Below, piece after piece: positions 35,195-46,668 of a DNA stretch of 64,000 bases. The DNA is from Mortierella sp. BCC40632 (lineage: Eukaryota > Mortierellomycota > Mortierellomycetes > Mortierellales > Mortierellaceae): contig WAEK01000017.1 of assembly GCA_011634665.1 (NCBI GenBank), forward strand, positions 372,001 to 436,000, in the 5' to 3' direction. Below the pieces are notes generated by a model. It had not been told where the DNA came from and searched no databases. It saw only the letters and a program-made list of their open reading frames with translations. How positions within the stretch are numbered: the stretch's first letter is position 1; each line of letters opens with the position of its first letter. Position numbers and translations under genes: made by a program.

Positions 35195-36395
35195 GAGTGT
35201 CGAGAGCGGACAGGCGGGTATGCGACTGGCTAGGAAATGTGCTGTCGGATACCCCGGATTAAGCCGCTCTGCACCGAAACACGCAAACATCTGGCTGAGT
35301 GAGAGAGTCTTGCCCTTTCTCCTCTTTGTAGGACCGCCGCTGCTACCGATCGTATTAGCTTCTGACCGCTCCTTCTTTCTCCCCCTTGGTCGCGCGCCAA
35401 AGTCTTTTCCTCCCTTCCCCCTCCACCTCTTCCCCACCCCTGACTCGGCATTGATCATTGCCGAAGTCTTCTGTCCTGCATTTATGGTTTGTCAAGCGAA
35501 TTTAGTTGACCTTGGCGCAGCACTCGCAACTGTTGGATGGACACCAAATAAGCTCATGCCGGGCATCTCTCAATGTCGACAAATCCTTGTTGGATTGCTG
35601 GGGAGGGGAGAGGGAGAAGGGTTGTAGAGGAGCAAAGAAAGTGTGGGGTAGGAGGAGACATCGATTCTGCAGCATCCCCGATCAACGTGGGTCTTGTTAC
35701 TTGGTCAGCCATGCGTAACTCGATCGAACGAATTGTCCCGGGTCATTAGCCAAAAAGGGATGAATCTCTCAACATCTGCAGGGCACATTCTTGAGCGATA
35801 GGAGCATGGAGGCCTCGCTCATGGACAAAGTCTCCACCTTGAGCTGTCACACCAGGAAATCGCTGTTCGGTGTGCACCGTTGGTGGATGATTGAAAGAGA
35901 TGCACGAAATGCATACGCAACACCAGATAGCCCTTCTCGGATGTTATCCGTCGATATACATTCCATGAGACGCCGCTTTAGTGAACAACAGTCTCCTTAC
36001 CACCTTGGATATTTTCTAGGATTACACCTACCAGCTGGTCAAATAAGGAGTTTTCCAATGTGAGCTAGCCCACCACCAGCCCGTGTCTGCGGCCCCAATG
36101 ATCCAAACAGCAGAAGAGTAGCCGAATTGACCCAGGATTACCAATTGCCAAGGGAATTGGAGAGGGAATGAACAACAGAGCGCCGTGCCGAGTCCGTATC
36201 CATGATGGGGACTCGAAGTGTCTATACATAGCCAGAAGGGAGCGGCAACGATACTGGATCAGTGCTGCCGAGATTTTCTCAGACAGCGTTGACCGTGTGA
36301 GCTGTCTGTGGGACTAGTGGATCTAGCATGGCTGCACCTGTCCAATGTCGCCCCCCGAATCCATTTTCATGACTCGACTCCGAGCAGCGGCAAAT

Positions 36396-36402
36396 TATAA
36401 AA
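36396..36402 (+). promoter_or_regulatory. TATA box (TATAAAA) of the F-box-like gene
   Basis: A consensus TATAAAA is followed by nearly 690 nt of C/T-rich, G-poor sequence that has no ATG on the plus strand until the CACCATG start at 37090. The combination marks the promoter and a long 5' leader. Confidence 0.65.
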
Positions 36403-37089
36403 GGCACCGCCGATCGCATTGCCTCTCCTCCAACTCCGTACCCTGAAAATCTCTCTCCTCTCGCTTCGCCGAAGCCATATCAACAATCTTGCCAAGCCCT
36501 ACTCCCTTTTCTATATTATTTCCTCTATTCCAGGCATCCACCCACCACGTTCTTTATCCAAATTGATTGCACCCACCTTCACTCCACCCTTTGTAGATTA
36601 TCGTTCATCCCATATACCCTGCACTTTGCATCAACTCTCTTCCCTCAAGTCCATTCCCCTCTGTAGGATCACTCTCAGTTCCAGACAGAGCCAACGTTCA
36701 TCTTCAATCTATCACTACCACCCTACTGCCTGCTACCTGTCTTCACGCCTCAAGCACCGCCTTGCCACTCGATTATCGCACTCTTTGTTGTCCATCAATC
36801 CGTCCTACTGTCGTCTTGCAACATCTGATCCCTCACACTGGCACGCGCCCATACACATAGTCGCCTCACGCCTTCTTTCAGACAACATACGCTCACCAAG
36901 TGCACACACAAAGCGCCCCCGCCCAGTCCTGTTACCCCTACAAACCTCCTGCTCACCCCTTCTCGACCCTTTCCATTATACAGCTGTTTGCGACCTGTTA
37001 CTCCTTTCTTTCGATCCACCCGCCACATTCAGTGCATTCAGGCTCCTGGAAAAAAACATCATCCAAACACACAAACATACACAAACACC

Positions 37090-39666
37090 ATGTCCTCGGA
37101 ACCCCCTTTTCTTCACCCCCTCTCCTCTGCCACCCAGGTGCTGCAATCGACCATGGCCCGCCTTGACCATCACCCGCTCTTTCATTGGATGGTCCTTTAC
37201 ATTCAACGCTGTTACCTTCTCGGCCTATCCATCGCTTCTTTCTTCTCCGCTTATTGTCCATTCTCCCTGTTGATCGATCTCCCTTCCGATTTTCTGCTGG
37301 ATCCGCCTCAACCTCAGAACTGTAAGTCTGCCCACCTGTGCCTTGCAACGAGGAAGTTAATAAAAAAAAAACGAGGATTTGCATTTCAATGTCAATCGCA
37401 CTAACAGCTATCCTGCTTTCTCAATTTCTATTCAGCCATGACCGAGCCAGACCCCAGCCCTAGCATCCATACTCAGCATTACCTAGCTTACTATGACCCA
37501 ACCTCAACTCCACAGCGTCAACGGAGTCGGCACAGACGGACAAAACCCACACAATGCCATGCAAGACACCCCTTCTCAATCCTCTCGCCTTTGGTAGGAT
37601 CCCGATACCTGGGTTCTCATCACCGAAAGGATGATTTATCCCTCCGTACGCCTTCTCCACTCGCCGCTATCCTGAGTGCAAGCTCAGGAACGAGGCTCGG
37701 TCGCTCTCACGGTCCATCCAAGGAAACCACGGGATTCCTGAAGCTTGCTCCAGTCACTGCATCTGTCCTGGTCTCTGCCGAGGGCGAGATTTCAGCGACA
37801 ACGATGACAACTCTCGATACCAAAACCAATGCCACGACCGATCGTCCTCAAACTGTTCCAACACGACTTTCCACCCTGTCCTTTTATGGAATGCCTCCAG
37901 AGATTGTTCAGTTGATTGCTTCGTTTATGCCCTTTCACGATCTGGTCAAGGTATTTGCCAGTTTCCCGAGGGTTCATCGGCCTATCCTGAGACAACAGTT
38001 GGACCACGCTCTGGCACTGATGATGCTCACTCTTGAAATCCGACAAGGACCACAGGAGGACATCAACGGCAGTCCATCTGGAAATACAGTCAACTCGACC
38101 AGATCGCTACTCGAACCTCCTGTAGCGGGATTACCGCCAACTAGACAGACAGCTGAGGATATGACAGACGCTGGATCAAAAGGAATGAAGTCGCAATGGA
38201 GAGTTACTGCCTTTGACCCAGTCCGAATGCGGGTCGAGTTTCAACTGGAGGAAAAACTAGGACTTCAAATGGCTGAGAAACGACGATTGGAGATCTTGAG
38301 TCAACACCGGGCTCTCTCACCTCCACAAAGAGCCGATCACTCCTCTAATATGTCATCCATGGCCACTCCCAAAAAACCAACAGCCCCTACTTTGTCCTTC
38401 CAGAACGATATCGAAACCTTGATCTGGGCCTCTCGTCGTCGTTCAACTGTGATGGTACCCCCTCCTCACCTCCTTGGTGAAGAAGGAGTTGGGACAATGA
38501 TGGCAAATGTTCCCGATACTGCCACTACGCCCATCCTCTCTTCGACGAGTCTCCTTGGTTTTGGACTGGATTCGACTCCGGATCTCTGTGATACCAATTT
38601 CTTCCATTGTGATGCCTCGAAACCAAACCCAGTCTTGTCCTCGGCCACGGTTTCATTCAAGGCTCATCGGAATAGCGCTGCCCCTTGGGTGGAACCGTTT
38701 CCTCTGCTACCACCACCACAGCAACATCCTTCTTCGAAAATGCTCCGAGTGAGATCCCCTCCAAAGGTTGGACCCGTAGATACGACAACAACGACAGAAG
38801 CAACACCTAGCCGAAACTCGTATGCGTGTGAAAGGATTGCAGCCTTTCAACAGAATCGAATCCTGTTACGTTCGTTGGCTCGGATGAAGTCTCGTTCCAT
38901 TTCAAGTCAAGTTCAATTCATGCCCATGTCGATTGAACTGGATACCCGTCAATTGGCCCAGAAACAGGTCGAGGCCCATCTGGTAGCTTTCCCTCGTCCC
39001 TCAAAACCCGTCAAGCGTGGTTCTTGGTCCTCCTCTACAGAAAGTGATAGCGACGAGACCACGGAAGGGTTACCCGGATCATTCAAACATCTCCTTGGTC
39101 GATCTCCTTGGACCATTCGTAGTTCGGGTCGACCTAGATATCTTCGAGCGATGGAAGATGTGATCTGTTCTTGTCGGTTTGGTCATTTGTCTCAGTATCA
39201 TACCTCGGATGTTGGCTCCACATCGTCGTCCTGGGCATCAACACTTTTGGAAACGTTCAACCTGTCCTTGCGTAGATCTGGTGATGGTTCAATGGGTGAT
39301 AAGAGTCAATGGTGTCCAAGATGTGGTCGACATGGTGTGGTGACACTACCGACGCGTTCTCGTTCATTGATGTTGCAAACAACCACCGTCTCGGATCAGG
39401 CCCCATCATCTCCCAAGGTTCAAGCCAAGAAGGGCAGAGTAGGAGACAAAGACAACAACGGAGCTGATGATGAGGGTTGCAGTACCGATATCTGTGATGA
39501 GAAAGAAGAAGAAGAAGAAGAAGACAATCGCTTCTTCAAGTTTACCTATGACGTCCGACACAACTACTTGCATTCCAGTCGGTTAGAAGGCGAACGAGTG
39601 ATCCGACCAATTCAGTTCTCTTGTTCACTCTCGTTCTTTGAACAAGGTGTTGAGATGAACAACTAA
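37090..39666 (+). CDS. F-box-like protein
   Basis: Two exons (37090-37321 and 37436-39666) join in frame to 820 residues. The start has a strong ACACCATG context and is the first ATG after the TATA box at 36396. Exon 1 encodes 77 residues with a hydrophobic stretch (LYIQRCYLLGLSIASFFSAY). An F-box-like module follows in exon 2 at about residues 215-265 (FYGMPPEIVQLIASFMPFHDLVKVFASF). The rest is long, Ser/Thr/Pro-rich and weakly structured, with CxxC pairs near the C-terminus (WCPRCGRHG) and an acidic patch (EEEEEED) before a final VRHNYLHSSRLEGERVIRP segment. F-box proteins recruit substrates to SCF ubiquitin ligases. Whether this one binds Skp1 is untested. If the first exon is not used, translation would begin at 37438. 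A competing 34-codon frame at 37493-37597 has tidier codon use than the main frame there. Confidence 0.75.
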
Positions 39667-40004
39667 GATGTGGTTGACTCTTACAAGTTGAAATAATAAA
39701 AAAAAAGGCACAAGCAAAGGTGTGTTGGTCGTTTTCAGAATACACTTTCTTCTCTCTTTTTTACCCCTTGAATATGAGTGGACCTAGACAGGGCTTGCTG
39801 GATCGAGAAGACGGTCACAAAAGAAAAAAAAAAGTGTGAAAAGGTTATTCGTGGCATGCTTTGACGAGAAAGACGATTTCTTCCTCACCATCAAGTGAAC
39901 AGTCGGACACCTCTTCGGTTCTCCCTCCTCCCCGCTTGAGAAAAGAAGAAAGACATCCAGCTAGTTTTTTTTTTTTTTTTTTTTTGGACCCATCCAACTT
40001 CCGA

Positions 40005-40038
<34 letters not shown>

Positions 40039-40126
40039 TTTTGACATCAGCGCGTCCGTCCGCGTCAGAGATTTCCATCAGCCAAAGGAAGGAGGTAGTC
40101 TTATCTCGACATCATCATCTTACATC
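39667..40126. other. Spacer upstream of SVP26
   Basis: It contains the 3' end of the F-box-like gene and two long T-runs (about 39966-39985 and 40008-40035) shortly before the SVP26 start. No gene was recognised. Confidence 0.6.
39695..39700 (+). terminator. Poly(A) signal AATAAA of the F-box-like gene
   Basis: AATAAA occurs 29 nt after the stop codon, in GAAATAATAAA followed by an A-run. Confidence 0.55.
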
Positions 40127-41452
40127 ATGCCATCCATGATCATCTTAAATCTGGTGTCCTACCTTGGCACCGCAATTGGCTTTGTTTTTGCGACTCTTTC
40201 ACTCGGTAATGACACCTTGGTATCTCTTTCTTTATCTCTTTCTTTGTTGCTGCACCCTGAAGAGAGCCTGATCCTTCGTACTGAACCTGCATATCCTTTC
40301 TCTCTCTCTCTCTCTCTCTCTTTTGTTTTTTGACTTAGCATGCGGACTCTACTATCTCTCAGAGCTCGTTGAAGAATATACAGTCCTCACAAAAAAAATC
40401 ATCAAATGGGTCACCGTTGTAAGAAGCAAACACGAAGCACTTGAAAGGATCTTGTCAGGACCATTCATCCCAAAATATAAAAGAAAAAGTATAAGAAAGG
40501 AAGCTCAAATTGATACCTTTTTTTTTCTTCTTCTTCTTCTCTCCCTCGTGTGATAGATGGTGGCGGTATTACATATCCTGTTCTGGATCGTCGACGGACT
40601 CCCTTTTACGAAAGTCATGTTCTCGTTAGGTTGTCATGCTGTCTACAGCCTGAACCTCGGCAGCTTCCCTTTTATTAACTTTCTCAGTTTGCCATTCATC
40701 GCCAGCTGCAGTAAGTCTTGTTTTCTATTTGATCATTCGAAAAGTAAAAGAGATAGAACGGCAACAACAACAACAGATGACTGATTATTTCAATCTTTTT
40801 TTTTTTTTTTTTTTCTTGGAAATATTCGACCAACAACATCAACAATCAAATAATAATAATAACAATAATAATACTAGTCCTGGTTCTGGTCGATCATTTT
40901 ATGTGGTTCCGACATTTCTCACACTATTATTACAGCTTTGCGAGCATTGCAAGCTTTTTCGGCATCTGCGTCTGGTTGATTCCCTTCATCTTTTTCATCT
41001 CGCTCAGTGCCAACGACAATGCACTCCCAAGCTTTGATCGAACCGATACATCATCGAAACAACAAAAGAAGAATGGTATCATGAAGTCACTCTTTGGTTC
41101 AATCCTTAGTCGAAAGGACAACACTCCAGTCTTGGTTGAAACCCCCCGGTACTCGGGTTTTGGAAGTTCACTTGGTTCGGGTTCTGGATTGGGTGTGTCA
41201 GGATCACAACCTTTGTCTGCTCCTTCTTCAGGGTTGAATACTTTTCAACCAGAAAGGACACTAAAGCCTGACTATCCCAATTCAAGACCTAGTAGCAGAA
41301 ATAGCAATCACAGCGGTCATTATCCATCTTCGACACCCAACAGTCCCGGATACTCTCAACACCAACACCAACAGCAGCAACACCAGCAAGCCTATGCCAG
41401 CAGCACTTCTATCTACAGTCACTCAGGATCGACAGTGGGTAGTCGGTTTTAA
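40127..41452 (+). CDS. SVP26: SVP26/TEX261-family ER export adaptor
   Basis: Four exons (40127-40205, 40339-40418, 40557-40710, 40878-41452) encode 295 residues. The sequence follows the family closely: LVSYLGTAIGFVFATLSLACGLYYLSELVEEYTV at the N-terminus (two helices), then LHILFWIVDGLPFTKVMFSL, LPFIASC, the loop DHFMWFRHFSHYYYS, and FGICVWLIPFIFFISLSANDNALP. SVP26/TEX261 is a four-helix ER-Golgi protein that loads mannosyltransferases and similar cargo into COPII vesicles. Beyond the conserved core there is an extra tail of about 100 residues, Ser/Gly/Asn/Gln-rich, ending in GSTVGSRF. The yeast protein is 228 residues, so the tail is an extension. A homopolymer-rich intron 3 precedes the last exon. 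Confidence 0.92.
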
Positions 41453-41472
41453 ATAGCGGGGCGTAAGAAAAT

Positions 41473-41478
41473 AATAAA
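41473..41478 (+). terminator. Poly(A) signal AATAAA of SVP26
   Basis: AATAAA lies about 20 nt after the SVP26 stop codon, in GAAAATAATAAAAAG. Confidence 0.5.
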
Positions 41479-41726
41479 AAGAAGCATGCGCAGGCAATAG
41501 TTCAAGGGCGAAAGGCACAGAAAGAACTTCCATTAAGGCAGAGATCATAACACTCTGGACCTTGAGCAGATTAGCTGCATAACACCGATTGGATAGTAAA
41601 CACTCTGAAGCTTTGACCCGAGAGCATAACAGAGACGGAGAGTGGCTGGGCAAGGAGCATAATTCTAAACAAGGAGCATAGAGATAAGATGGGGGGAGGG
41701 GAGGAGAGAGAGTCCTATGGGCACTT

Positions 41727-42539
41727 TTATAACTTGCTTGAGAAAAATCCAATCTTGTCCTGAGTTTCCCTCATCATATTATCAAGCTTGATGCCCAACA
41801 TCACCGGTCCCTTGACTTTAATCTTTCCGGTCATGAACGCCTTTTGAGCATTGACCTTGCCCATAAACAAATTCACAAAATCCTTGTCCTTGAGCTCCAT
41901 GGTCAAATCAGGCTTTACTCCTTCGATTTTGCCCTTCTGGACCTTTCCCAATCCATTCTTTAAATCAATCATCCAGACAGCCTTGTCGTTTCCTTTTGAA
42001 CTCTTGACATTCAACAAGAATATGCCCCGGACCTTGGCCACCTCGGCCTTGCGTTCTACTTCCGACAATGCATTCAGATATTCGGCAATCTGAAGTACCA
42101 AAAAACTAGACTCGAATCCATCATAGGTCAGGTCACTCTCAGATCCCTTTGTGGGACCCACACCAAGACTTCGAAAGATCACATCCAACTTCATGGCCAT
42201 CATCATAGGTCCCTTGAGTTGAACTCGATTCGACAAGAATGCTCTTGCACCGGAAAGTTCTCCTGTGGTCAGAGCCACCATATCTGCATCCGTTAGAAAG
42301 ATGGTTACATCGGCGCCTCCACTGGCTTGAGCGGGTCCTTGCTTCACTTGACCTTTGTGCTTGACCTCTGCATGCCATACTTGAAGGATATCCTTTTCAT
42401 TCGCGTTGTCGCTCTTGCGGATTTGAAATTCAAAGACAGCATTGACCTTCTTGACGAGCTCTTGACGATCTTGGGGATTGATAGCGTTCAAGGCTTCGTT
42501 CAGATTCTTGAAGACCTCTTCACTTTCGAATTTTGTCAT
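41727..42539 (-). CDS. Double SCP2 sterol-carrier protein, peroxisomal
   Basis: A single exon encodes 270 residues made of two consecutive SCP2 domains. The first (about 5-120) contains FEFQIRK, WHAEVKHKGQVKQG, ADVTIFLTDADMVAL and LSNRVQLKGPMMMAMKL. The second (about 145-265) repeats the pattern with GIFLLNVKS, WMIDLKNGLGKVQKG, PDLTMELKDKDFVNLFMG and MTGKIKVKGPVMLGIKLD. The last three residues, SKL, are the canonical PTS1 signal, so the protein should be imported into peroxisomes. SCP2 folds bind acyl-CoAs, fatty acids and sterols and support beta-oxidation. The lack of introns is unusual next to its neighbours. The upstream region on its coding strand is rich in T-runs, including one of about 20 nt at 42655-42676. 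Confidence 0.93.
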   Translation of the reverse strand: MTKFESEEVFKNLNEALNAINPQDRQELVKKVNAVFEFQIRKSDNANEKDILQVWHAEVKHKGQVKQGPAQASGGADVTIFLTDADMVALTTGELSGARAFLSNRVQLKGPMMMAMKLDVIFRSLGVGPTKGSESDLTYDGFESSFLVLQIAEYLNALSEVERKAEVAKVRGIFLLNVKSSKGNDKAVWMIDLKNGLGKVQKGKIEGVKPDLTMELKDKDFVNLFMGKVNAQKAFMTGKIKVKGPVMLGIKLDNMMRETQDKIGFFSSKL

Positions 42540-43023
42540 GGCGTGAGAATTATTGGGAAAGAGTGGAGAAAAGGGTGAGGAGAGGAGAGGAAGGTGTATG
42601 GAGGCTTTGATTTTTTTTTTGGTAGTCTCAACAAATGAGTAGATAGAAGAGTAAAAAAAAAAAAAAAAAAAAAAAAAGGAAAAAGAGGAGTGAATTTCGC
42701 AACCATTTATTGTGGTGCGGGACAGAATGAGAACGGAAGAGAGAAAGAGAAAGAGAGGAACAGCATGTGTGAATGTGTATCCGTGCGAGCAACAGCCGAG
42801 CCGGAGGGTAATACATGATGAGGAAGATTCAAGATTATCGGACGCCCCGACCATGGACACAAGCATCAAAATTATGGGGTTTGGTTTGAGATTCGGAGGG
42901 GGAGGTGCATGGGCGCTGTCCTTTTCCTTGCTTGTGTTCATGTGTTTGTGGAGAAAGAATGGTCCTTCGATAAACAACCACAAAAAAGTAACTCCCTCCC
43001 TGTGGACAAAAGGTAACCATCCA
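42540..43023. other. Spacer between SCP2 and NBS1 genes
   Basis: Both genes are on the minus strand, so this holds the NBS1 3' end and the SCP2 promoter. It includes an A-run of about 22 nt at 42653-42676 and a GA-rich block. No gene was recognised. Confidence 0.6.
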
Positions 43024-46000
43024 TCAATCGTTCGCTAGGAGTGCCTTGAGGTCGTCTTGTGTCCGTTGCCTCTCACTCACTTTTCGTCGAGGCTTGGGTT
43101 GCATATCATCGTCCTCTACTTTGACTAAGGGCGCTGTTTCGTAGAGACAGACCAAAATGAGAATCCAGCTCTTTCAATTACCAGTCAAAAAAAAACCACC
43201 AGTGAGTGCTCTGCTCTTCTTACGTGTCGCGCTCTCTTCCTCAAGCTCACCCTCAAATGAATAGGGTATAGACTGACTGGTCTTTGTGGCGACTCCTGGC
43301 ATTCTTGACTAATCCCGTTGAAATTTCACGAATAAGGACACAGTTAACATCTGATTTCCCAACTAATGAACCAAAGTTTGGTCACCAATTCGAATAGCTA
43401 TTCCTAGAATTTTCTAAAAGTACCTTTCGAAAAGTCTTGAAATTTGGGACATTCTTCCACTTTTCATTGGGATGTTGGTCCCGAGACTTGACAAGTTTGA
43501 AATTAGGGGCTGCCTTCCAACGCTCAGGCCAATTCGATTTTTCTTGGGCCTCCTTTTGGTTCTCCGCAACTCTCTCGACCAATGGTAATGACATGGACAA
43601 AGAACCAGAAGCATCCCAATGTGACTCTTGCGCACCCGTCGAGTCTTGTCCAGTCAGCTTTGGACGCTTGGTTTGAGCCAGCAAGTGCTCTCTTCGACCA
43701 GGCTGTGACGGAAACAAAGGTACAACGGTACTGTCCGATAGGCTTTTCTTGGACGACTGGATCCCAAACCTCAGTTGTCGCTCCTGCTCGTCCAGATGGT
43801 CTTTTTGGCGTTCGAGCTTGACATCCAGTTGGAGAGTATCCATATCGTTACGGACTGCATCAAATGAAGTATGTTTCTTTTTTCTGCCTGTTGCCCTCAA
43901 GGGGAACAGCTGTGACAAAGAGTCCTCCTCTTCCTTGACAAAATCTCCAGGATCCAGTTGCTGAGATGGCTTTGCTTTTTTCAAAGCTTCTTTTGGAGAC
44001 TGAACATCGACTTCTTTCTTTATATGGGTTGACTTTGACGGGAAGCTGTCCACAAACTCAATCGATGGTTTGACATCAAACCTGTCAGTGTCCCCATCAG
44101 CATTCTTGTCAGCGCTCTTGTCAGAATGATCATCAGAAGGGACAACGTCGCCCAAAAATTTGTCGGAATTTTTCATCTTTGAGACAGCCTTCACACCAGT
44201 GACGTCCCCAGAAGCTGGCCAAGGTTTTGGCATAGGGGTTAGTAAACTTGAACTAGATTGTGAAGACAGAGATATTGGTAACTGTGATGAACCCCGATCC
44301 TGACTCGCCTCAGCATTCTCATTGGAAGGAGGATCCATTGCAAGCATGTCCTCGTCGTCATCCAACCCGTCAAAAAACACCGCCATGCGATCCGATTTTG
44401 CCTAGGTGCAAAGATAATTTACGAGAAAACAAGAGCATAAGTATTGTTCGCCTGGATACCCTGGCACTACAAGATTTTTTAAGAAAATGGCGTCTGCTCC
44501 ATTCCTCTTGTGACTCTTGTGATAGATACCTTCTTCTTGGCTGGTTTATTGGTGGCACTGGATGCGCGTGGTGTAGAATCACGAGTGTTGGGTGTTGACG
44601 AAGAAGAATTTACAGACCGCTTTGTCGGCATCATTAATTGAGAAAAGCTGAGCGAAGCTGAAGTTTCATCGCCTTGTTGGTCAGAATGGTTATCATTCAA
44701 GTTATCCATGCTATTATTAGACTCGGATTCTTCGCATACATGTAGTATGCCTCCAAGGGTTGCTGATGAAGTTGCCATTAGAGTCGCTGGGAGAGTCGCC
44801 GGGAGAGTCGCTGGAAACTGAGTGGTATTGAGCGAGGCTATAATGTCGACCGATGGCAAGGCCTCCAGGTGCTTTGGGTTACAAAACATATCTGCAGATG
44901 CGAAAAGTACTGCTTTTCCAATCTCATCTTCTCTTATCCAACGATATTTCATCCTAATTTACCCAAAGCATAATTTCAATGAGTTGGGAGCAATGGTAGC
45001 AAGAGGGTTGGGTGATCTCGCAACTCTTTCAATGAAAAGTGGAGGAGGTCAACATACTTGGTCAAAATATTTTCCGTCCTTTCATACGCCTCACTTGAGA
45101 GGCTACCAGTTGGTGGAGTAAGGAATGCAGGTAGCAAGGTTGCTTTGAGACATTGACTAATCAATTTGGTCGCTGGTGTTGAACTGTCACGTACTAATAT
45201 CCCACCAGCACACTGAATTAACTGCTCCAGGTTCCTGCTCTGCGATAGAGAAGCAATACAGTCCGATATTGTCAGTTAGCCCATTTAAACTTTTAGGTTT
45301 GCTAACAAGTTGACACCAGCATATATTATAACACCATACCTTGGTCGCCCCCAAAGCGATGAAGCGAACTTGCTGAAAAAGTACTCGGCGATCAAAATTT
45401 GGCTGCCAGTCGATTGGTACATCCTGGTATACATCAGGAATAGGAGCTGGATAATCAATTTCCAAAGGCGGATTAAACTTTTGACCCTTTGTTTCCCAAG
45501 ATTCATGGAGTGCTGTTTTCAAGGCATCGAGCCAGGCAAGTTTGACCAGGTAGCCGCCCTCCGCTAGAGCAAGGTACATTTTCTCTGTTTGCTTATTGTT
45601 TCCGATGATCAAGTGAGTGGATGTTCCTCGGATCCATGTCGTCGAATCCACTTTTGCATCTGGATCATTGTCAAAGAAGAATAAAAGTTCAAGTTAATAA
45701 TAATAAACCTCGACTCTCCTAGTAATTGAGGTAATATATTCAGGGATAAAAGAAAAAAAGAAAAAAAAAAAAAAAAGCGCTCTCACCAATCTCGACAGCA
45801 GACTCGATCACCTGCAGCTTATCCTGAACAGACATTCCAGAAGAACAAATACTGATATCTACTCTTTCAAGTCGAAAAGAGGTTTGCTCGCCTATTGTGA
45901 TTTCCGCAAATCCACCATATCCTCGTCCTGCTACATGCTTATTATCCTGAGCAGTCCATAGTTTATCGTCCTCGATGATAATCTCGATTTCTTTGTTGGG

Positions 46001-46668
46001 CTCAATCCTCGCGCCATTTACTAAAACACCGTGCTTTGATTGCAAATCCCGAATAGTCAGCTTTGTGCACTCATCACGATCGCTCTAGTGCCCAGAATAG
46101 AACAGAGACGGATTAGAGAGCTGCACCATCCGTGTCAGAGTCGAACATCTAGGTTATTCGAGGTATGTTTAGAGATGGCTTACCACAGTCTCTAGAGTCG
46201 GCTTCCCTACAGAAACCACAGCATGGCGGCGCCCAACGGATAAGTCACCTTGTCCCAGCTCTAGGATATCATCTAATATGGGTATGACTAAAAATGAGTA
46301 TCTCCAAAGAAAAAATCAAGACTGTATTGACTGAGGGGCAAGACTCCTGAAACGAACCTGCAGCTTGTCTTCCGATCGTCAATGTCATATCTGGCTTTAG
46401 CCAGACTCGTAATCCTAGTTTACGGAATCGTAAAGATAGAATGCATGAGGAAGGGGGGAGGGGGTATAGATCAGTTCAACTAATCAGTTCATTCTGATAA
46501 AAACAACAACAATAGTCGCCAGTCTCCATGCTTCTTTTATTTGTTGTTGCTGTTGCAGGGTCAGAATCGTGTGCCTTGTCGAGGATCCTATGTCGGTAAT
46601 TGCTGTCAAGGTGGTGATCATTACAATGTCTGACCTGCATGTCGTCCTTGCCCCTCGAGATACCACAT
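43024..46668 (-). CDS. NBS1: NBS1 (nibrin), Mre11-Rad50-Nbs1 complex subunit
   Basis: Ten exons join in frame: 46668-46635, 46414-46358, 46287-46184, 46084-45787, 45659-45340, 45239-45058, 44953-44530, 44401-43424, 43308-43224 and 43133-43024, giving 863 residues. It starts MWYLEGQG, the usual NBS1 opening. An FHA domain follows with RVWLKPDMTLTIGRQ, DLSVGRRHAVVS and SKHGVLVNGARI, then two BRCT repeats (about 165-350) including EGGYLVKLAWLDALK, CAGGILVRDSSTP and RWIREDEIGKAVLFAS. The long middle is Ser/Asp/Lys-rich and disordered. NFKTFRK at about 793-799 matches the conserved Mre11-binding motif. The tail VKVEDDDMQPKPRRK and DDLKALLAND resembles the acidic Tel1/ATM-binding end. NBS1 brings Mre11-Rad50 to double-strand breaks and activates Tel1. 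Stopping at the first in-frame stop after exon 8 (43382) would miss the two final exons. Confidence 0.92.

Larger units (their letters stand above)
33217..36395. other. Gene-poor 3.2-kb region
   Basis: No recognisable gene. It contains a 38-nt A-run (33328-33365), CT repeats near 33955-33977, an 8-bp perfect hairpin at 34578-34596, a set of small possible minus-strand exons (34238-34474), a 59-codon minus-strand open frame (34651-34830) that reads plausibly but matches nothing, and a plus-strand frame with a membrane-like helix (34946-35194). The right edge is the promoter of the F-box gene. Confidence 0.5.

Noticed and set aside
36419..37273. 285-codon open frame over the F-box leader
   Set aside because: It contains no ATG and begins at TTG. 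Openness comes from the C/T-rich composition, which lacks stop codons.
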